NCBI RefSeq assembly: GCF_024244095.1
Contig: NW_026250683.1
Span: 1-64,000, forward strand
Origin: Nematocida homosporus
Lineage: Eukaryota > Microsporidia
Length of the DNA stretch: 64,000 bases
Reading direction: 5' to 3'
The notes under the pieces are model-generated. The model saw only the letters and a program-made list of their open reading frames with translations, was not told where the DNA came from and did not search any database. Each line of letters begins with the position of its first letter. The stretch's first letter is position 1. Positions 55,476-64,000 of the stretch are shown in pieces. A program made the translations under genes and the position numbers.

Positions 55476-57815
55476 ATGAAAGCAGACTTAGTACAGAGAT
55501 TAGTTCATTTATCGATTGATGCGAGTAGAAGGGTAGAAGCAGAACATTTAGCCCAGGAATTAGCTGGAGAGAGTGAAGAAATCAGAGAACTCTTACATAT
55601 AGTTGAAATAGATAGTGGATCTAAAGGAAGTTTAGCAGCTATCTTTTTGAAAGTATCACTTGGCCGTTGTTCACAAATAGATCGAGATTTAGCAGTTGAA
55701 GTAGTTACTAGAATTATTGGTGTATCAATGCGATGTACACGTAGTACTCATTTAGTTCTCTGTGATTCAGTACGACTGATTAGTCGGGCTTTACAAAGTG
55801 CTGATTTAGCCCTAGCCGTATCTGGGATTGAAGAGGGTAGTTATACTGAACAGACAGTTAGATTACTAGAGATTATTAATGCATATTTTGTACGCTATCA
55901 AACAGAAGGTCGTAGTGATAATCTTTATTTAGATATTCTAGCTAGTGTTAATCAACTGGGTAGTATTTTAGTCCGTATATCAGTTGATCTGTACCAGCAT
56001 AAGAATGCATGCAAAGGATTGTACAGTGCACTTTTTGAAATGTTCTATTCTTTGATTTGCCAGGACTTACCTGATTATCTGGAAAATGAGATGAGTGTGT
56101 TTTTGATGAGTTGTATGGAGTGTTGTGATAAAGAGGATGAACAGGAGGCTTTGCTGCAGATAAAGGTACTTAGTGTTATTTTAGAACGGTACATGGATGC
56201 CGTAGAAGATCCTGGTGTTTTTGTTGGGCATACGTTTGAACTCCTGCAAGACTTAGAGTCACAGGCGGAAGAGGATAGAACGGCAGTAGTGCTTAAGTAC
56301 ATTACTGAAGTTTTAAGATCACCAGATATAGAAGGATCTATTACAGCTGATGGAGGAGTAGAACAATTAGCTCGAACTTTAATGGGCGTACTAGGAGTCT
56401 TTGAAGATGCCGAGGAAGAGATTGAGTGTATTCGAGCTGTATTCAATTCTGATCTTAATTTACAAAGAGAAATCTTATCTGATTTATTGAAAGATATTGT
56501 TGAAAAACATCCTGAGCTCTTACAAGTAGCCTTAAGTAATCATGCCGAGTATAAGCGAGTAAGTGTTTGGTATTTGTTATTGTATATTGCCCGATCAAGA
56601 ACTAGAGTCTCTTTAGATGTAATTGCCGCGGGTGTAGAAGAGGCCAAAGCTTATTTAGGGCAACTACCCGGTCTAACTAAGGAAGAGGATGAAAACCAGT
56701 TGATTAGTGCGGCTGGACTAGTAGCAGTCAGTATTATTCATGGTAAGTATCCGCATGGTCATGATATGGCTTTGGTTAATGAACAGTTGCTTGAATCGGT
56801 CTTAAAAGGTATTGTGTGCTATAAAGATAGGCCGCGCTTAGTCTTAGTCCTGGCTAAACTGGCTGAAACTCTTTGTACTTCCTTAGAAACACGTAGTCTG
56901 AGTGTACTTCCAAGTAGTAGAGCGGCAGCTAACGTACTGGTGGAACGGATTGTGCAAATTCCGCCTAATGAGTTCTTAGCTCCGGCTTTATTTGAAATAC
57001 TACGAGTAGCCCAAGTTCCTTTAAGTGCATACTTAAGTGTATGTAGTGAACGTTTACTTCTTACTATGGAAACAAGTGGTAACTTAGCTGAAGCGAAAGG
57101 GCTTTGGGACGTTCTTTCACTTAGTGTCTTAGATAATCAGAAGGAAGGGCGGCAGGTGGCTTTAAATACAGCTCGGGAGTGTTTAGAGAAAGATGTAGCT
57201 GACTGGTACGTATTTGCTATTCAACTTATTGCATTATGTGCTCTAGCGGGTGGTGATGAGACTGCAGTTGGATTAGTAGCTAATTTTGCCGAATCTGGAT
57301 CTCTTTGGGCAGTTCCTGAGTTATTTGAATCCCTTTGTTTCTGTGTAGTGGCTTTGGCTTCGCAATCAACTGAGCCTAAGTATTTAGAACTAGTTCAGCA
57401 TATTTTTGATTTCTTATCTAGTAATAATGATAAGAATGCTTTTGTTTTAGCACGCTATCTACCCATTACTTACTTGGTGCATCTTCTGGCTAAAACCGAG
57501 GAAAGAGGAGCTGATTTGAGTCCTCCACAGTACTTAGCAGTTTTAAGAGCGTTTACGCAAGTCCCAGAGAAATCTAAGCAAGTAGCTGATGCTTTAACAG
57601 CTCTCTTACGCCAACCCATTATTCTAGAACCAGATACGGCCTTTTTTATTGATAAGTTATCTCTTATTCAAAATGAACCATTTGCTGCTTCTCAGCAACA
57701 ACAAATCATCCATATTATTCAACGTCTTAAAACCCGTCCCCATCAGGCCACACCCGGCCATCGAGTTCTTTCAATCATCAACCCACTCTTTGAACTCCAT
57801 AAGAACAGTAAGTAA
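55476..57815 (+). CDS. CSE1: CSE1/exportin-2-like karyopherin
   Basis: A 779-aa all-helical HEAT-repeat protein, shorter than yeast Cse1 (960 aa). SLAAIFLKVSLGR near the N-terminus corresponds to the importin-beta N-terminal AA-x-LK helix. LFEMFYSLICQDLPDYLENEM (about 188-208) closely follows the Cse1 FYDLNCQDLPEFFEDNM-type block. VFEDAEEEIECIRAVF (about 307-322) matches the Cse1 FEDDPxEYIRRD region. Role: recycling importin-alpha from nucleus to cytoplasm with RanGTP. The remaining repeats are too divergent to assign by eye. Confidence 0.65.
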   Translation: MKADLVQRLVHLSIDASRRVEAEHLAQELAGESEEIRELLHIVEIDSGSKGSLAAIFLKVSLGRCSQIDRDLAVEVVTRIIGVSMRCTRSTHLVLCDSVRLISRALQSADLALAVSGIEEGSYTEQTVRLLEIINAYFVRYQTEGRSDNLYLDILASVNQLGSILVRISVDLYQHKNACKGLYSALFEMFYSLICQDLPDYLENEMSVFLMSCMECCDKEDEQEALLQIKVLSVILERYMDAVEDPGVFVGHTFELLQDLESQAEEDRTAVVLKYITEVLRSPDIEGSITADGGVEQLARTLMGVLGVFEDAEEEIECIRAVFNSDLNLQREILSDLLKDIVEKHPELLQVALSNHAEYKRVSVWYLLLYIARSRTRVSLDVIAAGVEEAKAYLGQLPGLTKEEDENQLISAAGLVAVSIIHGKYPHGHDMALVNEQLLESVLKGIVCYKDRPRLVLVLAKLAETLCTSLETRSLSVLPSSRAAANVLVERIVQIPPNEFLAPALFEILRVAQVPLSAYLSVCSERLLLTMETSGNLAEAKGLWDVLSLSVLDNQKEGRQVALNTARECLEKDVADWYVFAIQLIALCALAGGDETAVGLVANFAESGSLWAVPELFESLCFCVVALASQSTEPKYLELVQHIFDFLSSNNDKNAFVLARYLPITYLVHLLAKTEERGADLSPPQYLAVLRAFTQVPEKSKQVADALTALLRQPIILEPDTAFFIDKLSLIQNEPFAASQQQQIIHIIQRLKTRPHQATPGHRVLSIINPLFELHKNSK

Positions 57816-58060
57816 ATAACCAATAACCTTATTTATCTCAATTCATTAGATTTAATCCATTATATTTATAACCTTATCTATAAAATACCAACTAAATCTT
57901 ATCTATAATAACTCAATCTTATCTATACTAACTAAATCCTAACTCTATATTAACTCAATCCTAACTCAATCCAATCTTATCTATACTAACTTTATACTAA
58001 CTCAACCCAATCCTAACTCAACCCAATCCAATCCCAACTATATACTAACTCAATACTAAT
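57816..58060. repeat. Tandem-like CTTATCTATACTAACT repeats
   Basis: Units such as ATCTTATCTATACTAACT and AACTCAATCCTAACTC repeat through the convergent spacer (57880-58055). No gene. Confidence 0.6.
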
Positions 58061-58855
58061 TTATTCCTCTAAGATAGCTAGCAATCGGTTCATAATGTAC
58101 GCATTGGTATTTTGATCGATCAAAACATGTCCTTTAATTTGGCAGGCCAGTTCACCTAAGACAGGATGATCTTTCAATGCATCTAGTTCATAGAGATAAG
58201 GCTGGAACTGAGTCAGTCCAATTTGGTTGCCCTCCTTAACTCGGTCCTTAAATGGAACTACCGCCCGTTTATGCTGGTTTAACGTAGCTGAAATCACGTA
58301 AAGCACTCGTCCAGCACATAAAACCGGCACACGAATAGATATATCAGCTAAACGTTTCACTATCGATCTAATCATTTGCAAAGATAAGCCTTCCGAACGC
58401 AAAACCAATAAACTCAAAAAGACCATCTCATCTTCATACTTAACAAACAACTCAGGAGATAAGAGTTGATAAAAAGTCTCAAAAAAATCAGCCATCTCCC
58501 CAGCATATTCTGAAATCAAAAACACAACTCCTTTAGCAGCCAAAACCGACCGACCATTCCCCCACCTAAAAATACTGACTAAACCATCTAAACCCATCAA
58601 AGGTTCTTCAACTAACCCCAAGCCATCCACAATTCCACCAAGCAAAACTTCAAGTTCTTCTTCTGTATCCTTTCCTTTTTGTTTTATACACCACTCAAGA
58701 TCTTCCAACAATCTTTCTTCAGCTCCAGCCACTTCACCTTCTTCTGATAAGAGATCAACCCAATACTTACTCCTTTTCTGCACTTCCTCTATCAAAGTAT
58801 CTTTGGGATTCACACAGTCTTTCATTCGATTAGCAAATATTTTCATCTTTACCAT
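58061..58855 (-). CDS. NOC4: NOC4/UTP19 ribosome biogenesis factor, minimal version
   Basis: A 264-aa protein reduced to little more than the CBF/Mak21 domain. DFFETFYQLLSPELFVKYED, then SLQMIRSIVKRLADISIRVP, RVLYVISATLNQHK and LYELDALKDHPVLGELA appear in the family order. Yeast Noc4 is 552 aa. It works with Nop14 in nucleolar assembly and export of the 40S precursor. Stop TAA is inside AATAAA (58060-58065). Its ATG faces the Mis18-like gene 103 bp away. Confidence 0.75.
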   Translation of the reverse strand: MVKMKIFANRMKDCVNPKDTLIEEVQKRSKYWVDLLSEEGEVAGAEERLLEDLEWCIKQKGKDTEEELEVLLGGIVDGLGLVEEPLMGLDGLVSIFRWGNGRSVLAAKGVVFLISEYAGEMADFFETFYQLLSPELFVKYEDEMVFLSLLVLRSEGLSLQMIRSIVKRLADISIRVPVLCAGRVLYVISATLNQHKRAVVPFKDRVKEGNQIGLTQFQPYLYELDALKDHPVLGELACQIKGHVLIDQNTNAYIMNRLLAILEE

Positions 58856-58890
58856 CCGGTTATCAAAACCAAGTCGAAATATAAATTACC

Positions 58891-58901
58891 ATAAAAGGAA
58901 A
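58891..58901 (+). promoter_or_regulatory. TATA-like ATAAAAGGAAA motif
   Basis: Lies 68 bp before the Mis18-like ATG. Same 11-mer as at 45606. Promoter role inferred. Confidence 0.4.
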
Positions 58902-58958
58902 ATAAAAGTACACGATGCTTTTGATTGTGTATATTTAGTTGAGTGTCTTTTTTTTTCT

Positions 58959-59384
58959 ATGGCTGAAGAACTGAAGAACCCTATTGCCTTCCAATGCATT
59001 GAATGTAGCACTATTCTGACTGATTCTTTCTTTTTAACCGAAAGAATGAACGATTTCCTTATCTTTACTAAGGCCCCAAATGTAAAGGTTGAAGAGGAGG
59101 TCTTACAGTCTACAAACGAGTCAGACTCACTTTGTTCTTATCATCTTATCAGTTGTTTGTGTGGCAAGTCTTTAGGCCGTAAGTACTTAACCGTAAGTAC
59201 TAGTATGTCCAGTTGTTTAGGGAGTTATGCTATTCAGATCAAAGATATCAGAGGGTATCAACTAGGAGTTAGTTCACCAGGAACTGAACAGTCTTTCATG
59301 ACCAATGCCGAAATCAATAGTGAGATAATCAGATTGCAAAAGTTCTGTACTTATCTCTATGGTAAGATAAAAGAGAGTAAATAA
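58959..59384 (+). CDS. Mis18/Yippee-domain protein (possible CENP-A loading factor)
   Basis: A 141-aa protein from ATG 58959, directly after a T9 tract; the frame extends far upstream to a TTG, rejected. FQCIECSTILTDSFFL (11-26) gives the first zinc pair C13/C16. ISCLCGKSLGRKYL (64-77) gives the second, with C66/C68 spaced by one residue instead of the usual two. It continues to the YAIQIKDIRGYQLG strand at 90-103, matching the Mis18 order C-x2-C, CG-x2-LG, F/I-x-I-Y-LG. The C-terminus is helical. Mis18 primes centromeres for CENP-A deposition; Yippee proteins share the fold, so function is not settled. Confidence 0.6.
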   Translation: MAEELKNPIAFQCIECSTILTDSFFLTERMNDFLIFTKAPNVKVEEEVLQSTNESDSLCSYHLISCLCGKSLGRKYLTVSTSMSSCLGSYAIQIKDIRGYQLGVSSPGTEQSFMTNAEINSEIIRLQKFCTYLYGKIKESK

Positions 59385-59660
59385 AGAGTTATTATTAAGT
59401 TGAGTTAAGTTAAGTTTGGGTTGGGTTGGTTTAGGTTGGTATTAGATAAAGTAAAGATGTTATTAGATAAAGTAAAGGTAGTATTAGATAAAGTAAAGAT
59501 GTTATTAAGTTGAATTAAGTTGAGTTTGGTATTAGATAAAGTAAAGGTGGTATTAGATAGAGTTAAGTTGAATTAAAGTGAGTTTGTTATTAGATAGGAC
59601 TAATGTGGTATTCAAACAACATAAGTTTATTATTCACTAAGTAGTGAGTGATTAGATGTG
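59385..59660 (+). repeat. Tandem repeat, ~23 bp unit GTATTAGATAAAGTAAAG
   Basis: GGTATTAGATAAAGTAAAGA recurs about five times between 59437 and 59560, mixed with TTAAGTTGAGTT. Convergent spacer, no gene. Confidence 0.75.
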
Positions 59661-60557
59661 TTAAGAGAACCATTTCTTGAGAATGACAAGAGTTCTTTGA
59701 TCATTGGCTATGAAGGACCTTTCCTTCTGCGGACCTTGCTGGATGCGGAGAGTGCGGCCACTGAGACTAATAATGCACTCTTTGGTGTTAATGGTTTCGG
59801 TGATTTTGCCCGTCTTAGTTGAAGTGCGAGTAAGTACATGGTTGTGCAGCTGGAAGAGTCCACAACGCCAACCTAACAACCAACCTGAATACTCGACTAA
59901 ATAAACCCCAGAAACCTCTTTAGTAAAGGCTAATAAGATCTCTTCAATATTAGCCTTTTCAATCTCCTCCAAGGGATAGACATTAGTAAGAACAAAGTTC
60001 TGAAGATGGGCTTGTAAGTCGTGATTACTAAGCGCCATATTAAGAACTAGCTTAAGAATAGAAAGTCTTTCTTCTTGTTTTTCCGGCGCAATAGATACGA
60101 GGTTCTTCATATTGAGTTTAGCAAGAAGAGGAGTCTCTTTTCTAAGCACAGAGATTAGCCCAACAATCTCATCTAATTTCTTAATTATCACCCAAGAAGC
60201 ACAAACAGAGGCAATCTTGATAACATAAACAGATTGTTCTCTGCCATCTTTAAACAAAAAGATATGATTAAGAATATCAATTTCAAATGGCGGTTCGGCT
60301 TTAGGACCTGGTGTATTGATGCCAGTACGAAGTATAAATTGAGATTTACTAGCAGTTGAAGTATCTTCACTTTCCTCCCAAGGTTCAATTCCTACTTTGA
60401 TCTCTTGCTTATGCCAATAAATCACGTTCTTCTTTGCCTCCATACTCTCTTTGTTTGTTTCAAAACTCTCCTTGTTGATATAGGGCCTGTTACCATGGGA
60501 GTGTTTTATAAAAGGTAGATCCTCAATAGATCCTGTCTCAGTATCTCTTAAGTTCAT
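59661..60557 (-). CDS. PX-PH-like phosphoinositide-binding protein
   Basis: A 298-aa protein from ATG 60557 (an earlier TTG is rejected). The middle (about 85-205) reads like a PX domain: IKKLDEIVGLISVLRKETP, then a basic/hydrophobic strand and EERLSILKLVLNMALSNHD with HLQNFVL. The C-terminal ~85 residues look like a PH domain: GVYLVEYSGWLLGWRCGLFQL, ECIISLSGRTLRI and RTLVILKKW as the final helix. PX followed by PH is the front half of eukaryotic phospholipase D (Spo14), but no HKD catalytic motifs follow. A membrane-targeting adaptor is more likely. By-eye assignment only. Confidence 0.45.
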   Translation of the reverse strand: MNLRDTETGSIEDLPFIKHSHGNRPYINKESFETNKESMEAKKNVIYWHKQEIKVGIEPWEESEDTSTASKSQFILRTGINTPGPKAEPPFEIDILNHIFLFKDGREQSVYVIKIASVCASWVIIKKLDEIVGLISVLRKETPLLAKLNMKNLVSIAPEKQEERLSILKLVLNMALSNHDLQAHLQNFVLTNVYPLEEIEKANIEEILLAFTKEVSGVYLVEYSGWLLGWRCGLFQLHNHVLTRTSTKTGKITETINTKECIISLSGRTLRIQQGPQKERSFIANDQRTLVILKKWFS

Positions 60558-60899
60558 AATTCGCAAAAATTAGCACCTCTTACATAAGATGTCCCAAAAA
60601 GGAAATTTGTCGTCATAAAGGCAAAATGCAAATAATTAACCTATGTAAGATAGCATTAAGTTAGTTAGGTTTTAGGTTGGTATTTAGTTAGTAGTTGGTT
60701 GAATTGAGTTGGGTGGGGTTAGTATTAGGTTAGAATTGGGTTAGTGTGGTGTTTGGAGTGTCCAGTAGTTTCAAGTGCGTTATCTATCAAGGGCAAAATT
60801 CGGTAATACTTATCGGTCAGGCATTGATCGCAGTGAGTGCGAGTAAAATCTCGAATTAGAAATCACAATATCATATTAGTATTGATACTAATTTGAGTT

Positions 60900-61030
60900 T
60901 ACAAACTATCTCAAGATAGCATACGATAAAGAGAACCTAACCTAAACCAATTCGTCCCCTTCTTCTTCGGCCTTTAGTTGAGTATGTTTAGTTGAAAGGT
61001 ACTAGTCTATTCCCGGGGCACAACATCTAG
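60900..61030 (+). repeat. Dispersed repeat family 2, copy 2
   Basis: ACGATAAAGAGAACC at 60923-60937, TTGAGTATGTTTAGTT at about 60978 and AAAGGTACTAGTCTATTCCC with GGGGCACAAC at 60995-61024 match copy 1 at 50.1-50.24 kb in order and orientation. Confidence 0.6.
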
Positions 61031-61104
61031 TATTGAGATGTGTTAAGTTGTGTTGAGTATGTTTGAGTAAATCAGTAGTGACTTATAATATACCATTCTA
61101 GTAG

Positions 61105-61180
61105 TACTCAACTTAACTTAACTCAACTCAACTCAACTCAACTCAACTCAACTCAATTCAACTTAACTTAACTTAACTCA
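61105..61180 (+). repeat. (CAACT)n pentanucleotide run
   Basis: An almost perfect ACTCAACTCA run, grading into TTAACTTAAC; the clearest example of the 5-bp unit behind the spacer repeats. Confidence 0.8.
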
Positions 61181-61336
61181 ATCCAATCTAAAACCTACCT
61201 AAAACTTACTTAAAACTGATCTAAAGACAAGTTAGTGCTTAAAAAAGCCATTAAAATCAAAACAATGATCTTATCTAAACCCTATCTAGCCATATCTAAC
61301 GAATATTTCCAATTATGACGTAAAAATTTTCAGATA

Positions 61337-62359
61337 ATGGAGAATAGCTTTGAGAGTTTAGTTAGTGAATTTTGCGGTTCTAAAAACAAAGATTCAATCA
61401 GTATGTATCATAGGTCCAAGTTAATCAAAAGATTGCGCCAGGGAAGGTTTAGAATATCTTTACATCGTCTACCAGACTATTTAAAGATAGCAAAAGAACT
61501 TGGTTTTATTGATACGTTAGTTTTCAAAATGCTTTTGGCCCAGATAGTTAATTTAGATCTTTCTATTGGTATTGAGTATGATAGTTATGATAAACAAGAT
61601 TGGAGTCTTTTGTTAGAAGAGGCTTGGCGTGAAGTATCTCTAGCTGAATGGGAGACTTCTCCTATCTCTTCAGGTGAGAGTGTTAGTCTTAGTGGTAGTT
61701 TAAGTGAAGATAGTTTGCGATCTAAGGTGGTTGTTTTACTTAAAGGAGCCCAAGCTTTATTCAATCATTGTCGGGAGTGTATGAATGATGGATTATTTGT
61801 AGTTCTAATGGAAGTCTTTGAAGAGAAGATTCTACCTTCTTATGGACTGATGGTTAGTCAGTTTATTTTGTTTTCTGGGATATCTATAGATAGGCGGAAT
61901 ATGAGTAATTTTGTTTCCTTTTTGAATGCTCAGATCTTTACTGGGTTCTCACCTCTGCGTGAAAAGCAGATTGTTTATCTTAGTTCTTTCTTGGCTAGTG
62001 TAGCGATAGTAGATACTTCTTTGCATGTGATTAGTACGGGGTTTGTAGAGAAGGCAGGAGAAAGGATGTTATTGGAGACTGATAGGATTTCTGGTGTTCT
62101 TTTGTATGCTTTGATGCACATATCTATGGCTTGGCATGGCAGTGTCTGTACTAAAGATATAGATAGAGTGATTTTAAGAGTGAGTGAGAATACTAGACTA
62201 GTAGGAATGGTTAAGCCACAAATTCAAACGATGTACCAGAAGATAGTACCTGCCTTTGTACCACAGTTAAAACAAGAGCATATTGTACTTAGTTTTCCAT
62301 TTGAAGCCTCGCCTATCCCTTACATTCATGATTGGATTCAGAACTACAAATACAAATAG
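61337..62359 (+). CDS. RRN3: RNA polymerase I initiation factor RRN3 (TIF-IA), reduced
   Basis: A 340-aa protein, about half the length of yeast Rrn3 (627 aa). The all-helical middle includes RRNMSNFVSFLNAQIFTGF and REKQIVYLSSFLASVAIVD, corresponding to the conserved R-x2-YLASFLARA-type helix. The C-terminus (NTRLVGMVKPQIQTMYQKI, then HIVLSFPFEASPIPYIHDWI) matches the RRN3 NPLK-C-P-x-I and FPFDPY-x-L motifs followed by I-x-D-x-W/Y-W. It recruits Pol I to the rDNA promoter. Confidence 0.65.
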   Translation: MENSFESLVSEFCGSKNKDSISMYHRSKLIKRLRQGRFRISLHRLPDYLKIAKELGFIDTLVFKMLLAQIVNLDLSIGIEYDSYDKQDWSLLLEEAWREVSLAEWETSPISSGESVSLSGSLSEDSLRSKVVVLLKGAQALFNHCRECMNDGLFVVLMEVFEEKILPSYGLMVSQFILFSGISIDRRNMSNFVSFLNAQIFTGFSPLREKQIVYLSSFLASVAIVDTSLHVISTGFVEKAGERMLLETDRISGVLLYALMHISMAWHGSVCTKDIDRVILRVSENTRLVGMVKPQIQTMYQKIVPAFVPQLKQEHIVLSFPFEASPIPYIHDWIQNYKYK

Positions 62360-62848
62360 ATAAAGTTAAGTTAAGATAAGTTTAAGATATGTTTGAGTGG
62401 GTTTAAGATATGTTAAGTTAAGTTTAAGTTGGTATTGGGTGGGTTTAGATATGAGTAATATCGGCATACAATCACCAGCTAACAACACTACTATTAACCC
62501 AAACTAATACTACACTAAACTAATAAAAGACATCGATACTTATCTCATAGAATGTCTTCAATAGAGTTAGTATTGGCTAAGATATTCTTTCCTTATTGGG
62601 TTTAGATAAGATAAGATAAGATAAGAGTAAATCAAAGGTTTAACTTACATCATACCAGAACATACCAAAACATACCAAAACATACCAAAACATACCAAAA
62701 CATAACATAATATAAGTCTTAAGGGAGTAAGTTAAACAATTAATAGAGCATACTTAGTAGAGTTGTAATAAATGGCTACTGATTTATTAGTAGTTGCAAT
62801 TGAGTTAGTATTTGGTAGTTATTTTGATAATAGTAATTGAAATCTAAG
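62360..62848. other. Convergent spacer with short tandem arrays
   Basis: GATAAGATAAGATAAGAT at about 62606-62624 and a near-perfect (ACATACCAAA) array at 62650-62705. Otherwise AT-rich with no gene seen. Confidence 0.6.
62650..62705 (+). repeat. Tandem array of the 10-mer ACATACCAAA
   Basis: Five to six consecutive nearly identical 10-bp units. Confidence 0.85.
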
Positions 62849-64000
62849 TTATCTTCTTCTTTTAACGGACTTACTGAGTTTCTTGCCGATAGCTTTTCTT
62901 TTGGTCTTACGAACGGTATAGTTGGTTTCCTTTTGCTTTTCACGGTTGGTAGATGGAAGATCTTTTTGTTTTCTTTGGTGCTTATCGGCTTTGGCCTTTT
63001 CAATCATTTCTTCTTTAGTGGCTTTCTTACGAATCTTACTGATTGCTTCTTCAGTCACAAACCCATTAGGATCTTCATTCTCGGAATCAATAGATTCTTC
63101 TAAAGACTCTTCTTCTGTATCGCTGTTGCCATCATTAGAGAGACCTTCACAGTAAAGATGGGCTTCATCTGCTAGTCTTTCTTTATAGGGTAAGTCTTCG
63201 GAAGAGTCGCTTTCCATTGCTTCTTCAGGAAGTGAAGCAGCTGGAGTTAGCTTAGTGGCGGCTTTGGCCGCTTCCTTAAGCATCTTCTTGAGGGAATGAG
63301 AGGCAGTTACAGCTCGGGCTTTACCAGTCCGGCGGTAGTCCAGAACATGATTAATACAAGCATACTTAGAGGCTTCTGGGTAGCGCTTAATAATAGCTCG
63401 TAAGGAGTTTATGCCATAGGCAATAACTTCATCATCTTTATAATCACTACAGAAATGTTCAACTATACTGTTGCAAATAGCTTCTACCTCTTTACTGGGC
63501 GTCTCTTCATGAATACTTTGAGCAATAGCAGCAAAGACTTGGGGAAGCTTTTCCTGATGGGGGAACATAAACCTTAGCATGTATCCTAGGAATCCTTTGA
63601 TGGTAATTTGGTAGTAACAAGCTATTCTAGAAACAACTTGGGCCATTTGTAATTTGATATCTGAAGAATGATTGGATGTTTTGATACGTTTAAAGATTTT
63701 GGCTCCATAGGAAGGACCCTTATCTTCTATCTGCTGGAGAAGTAAAACAATATTAGGCTCTTTGTTTTCTAATCTTTCTTTCTTGGCTTCAAGCTTCTTT
63801 TGTAGCTCTTTTTTGGCTTTGGCTTGTTTGCGCTTATCGGCACTGGTTTCTCTTTTGATTTTTGAACGTTTGTTTTTCTCATCTGGAATTTCGATATCTT
63901 CTTCTTTCACAACTAACTCAACTTTATCTAAAAGATACATAAAAACAAAACCAACTACAACTGATGGTGAATCAAGAACTAGTTTAAAGACTATTTCGGC
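62849..64000 (-). CDS. SDA1: SDA1, C-terminal part; gene continues past the window edge
   Basis: The reading frame is open through the window edge: upstream of the ATG at 63940 the codons to 64000 are also open and give VFKLVLDSP then VVGFVFMYLLDKVEL, matching the strand-helix before the acidic linker of SDA1. So that ATG is internal. Downstream come a basic coiled segment (KRKQAKAKKELQKKLEAKKE), PSYGAKIFKRI, then VVSRIACYYQITIKGFLGYM, EVIAYGINSLRAIIKRYPEA and acidic/basic tails (SDSSEDLPY, KTKRKAIGKKLSKSVKRRR). SDA1 is a nuclear factor for 60S maturation and export. At least 383 aa lie within the window. Confidence 0.82.
   Translation of the reverse strand, partial: AEIVFKLVLDSPSVVVGFVFMYLLDKVELVVKEEDIEIPDEKNKRSKIKRETSADKRKQAKAKKELQKKLEAKKERLENKEPNIVLLLQQIEDKGPSYGAKIFKRIKTSNHSSDIKLQMAQVVSRIACYYQITIKGFLGYMLRFMFPHQEKLPQVFAAIAQSIHEETPSKEVEAICNSIVEHFCSDYKDDEVIAYGINSLRAIIKRYPEASKYACINHVLDYRRTGKARAVTASHSLKKMLKEAAKAATKLTPAASLPEEAMESDSSEDLPYKERLADEAHLYCEGLSNDGNSDTEEESLEESIDSENEDPNGFVTEEAISKIRKKATKEEMIEKAKADKHQRKQKDLPSTNREKQKETNYTVRKTKRKAIGKKLSKSVKRRR

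Larger units (their letters stand above)
60558..61336. other. Spacer with dispersed repeat family 2 and pentamers, no gene seen
   Basis: 60650-60745 is TTAGGTTAGAATTGGG-type repeat. 60780-60900 is non-repetitive AT-rich sequence. 60900-61030 is repeat family 2. 61105-61200 is a (CAACT) run of ten or more units. Confidence 0.55.

Overview
The window looks like a stretch of a microsporidian nuclear genome. The genes are intronless as far as I can see, and several core eukaryotic proteins are clearly shorter than the usual yeast or human sizes (SMC2 1030 aa, CSE1 779 aa, RRN3 340 aa, NOC4 264 aa, an RFC1-like protein of 428 aa). Some divergent gene pairs are only 10-35 bp apart. A T-rich tract often sits directly in front of the ATG, and AATAAA signals often overlap stop codons. 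Family-level calls are from motifs I can read; the genus is not identifiable from sequence alone. Large secreted leucine-rich/RING families are known from some microsporidia such as Nematocida, which is suggestive only.

Layout. 0-6 kb: two divergently oriented members of a large leucine-rich family with an N-terminal hydrophobic segment. The left one is cut by an in-frame TAG and runs off the window; the right one is intact and ends in a RING finger. 6-16 kb: a homeodomain protein, a syntaxin-like SNARE, CCT-beta, gamma-glutamyltransferase, an unknown membrane protein and an MscS channel. 16-26 kb: an RFC1-like protein, an unknown protein, a small protein resembling the endonuclease domain of CRESS-DNA virus Rep, a 52-codon MOZART1 gene, signal peptidase subunit SPC1, a DENN protein, condensin SMC2 and an Rpr2/Rpp21-like protein. 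26-35 kb: a large secreted/anchored unknown protein, a subtilisin, SPT3, three unknown genes and proteasome beta-2. 35-40 kb: a probable structured RNA locus, a SANT-domain protein and NOP2. 40-50 kb: a block bounded by ~250 bp inverted repeats, holding a 1337-aa LRR membrane protein, asparaginyl-tRNA synthetase and a third leucine-rich family member. 50-64 kb: RPL11, a NIF3-family protein, an L7Ae-family protein, a secreted Tyr/Ser-rich protein, CSE1, NOC4, a Mis18/Yippee protein, a PX-PH protein, RRN3 and the C-terminal part of SDA1.

Several genes serve ribosome production (RRN3, NOP2, NOC4, SDA1, RPL11, an L7Ae-family protein), others chromosome structure and segregation (SMC2, MZT1, Mis18-like, RFC1-like) and the host interface or spore (subtilisin, GGT, leucine-rich families, Tyr/Ser-rich secreted protein). 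They do not form operons.

The spacers are the other striking component. They are built largely from degenerate 5-mers of TTGAG/TTGGG/TTGTG type, whose strand bias flips from block to block. They also carry short tandem arrays, at least two dispersed repeat families (one centred on the palindrome TGACGTCA), and related low-complexity sequence that appears inside several coding regions. The most unusual single items are the Rep-like gene at 19.3 kb, the structured GC-rich locus at 35.6-36.15 kb, and the recombination traces in the leucine-rich family at the left edge.
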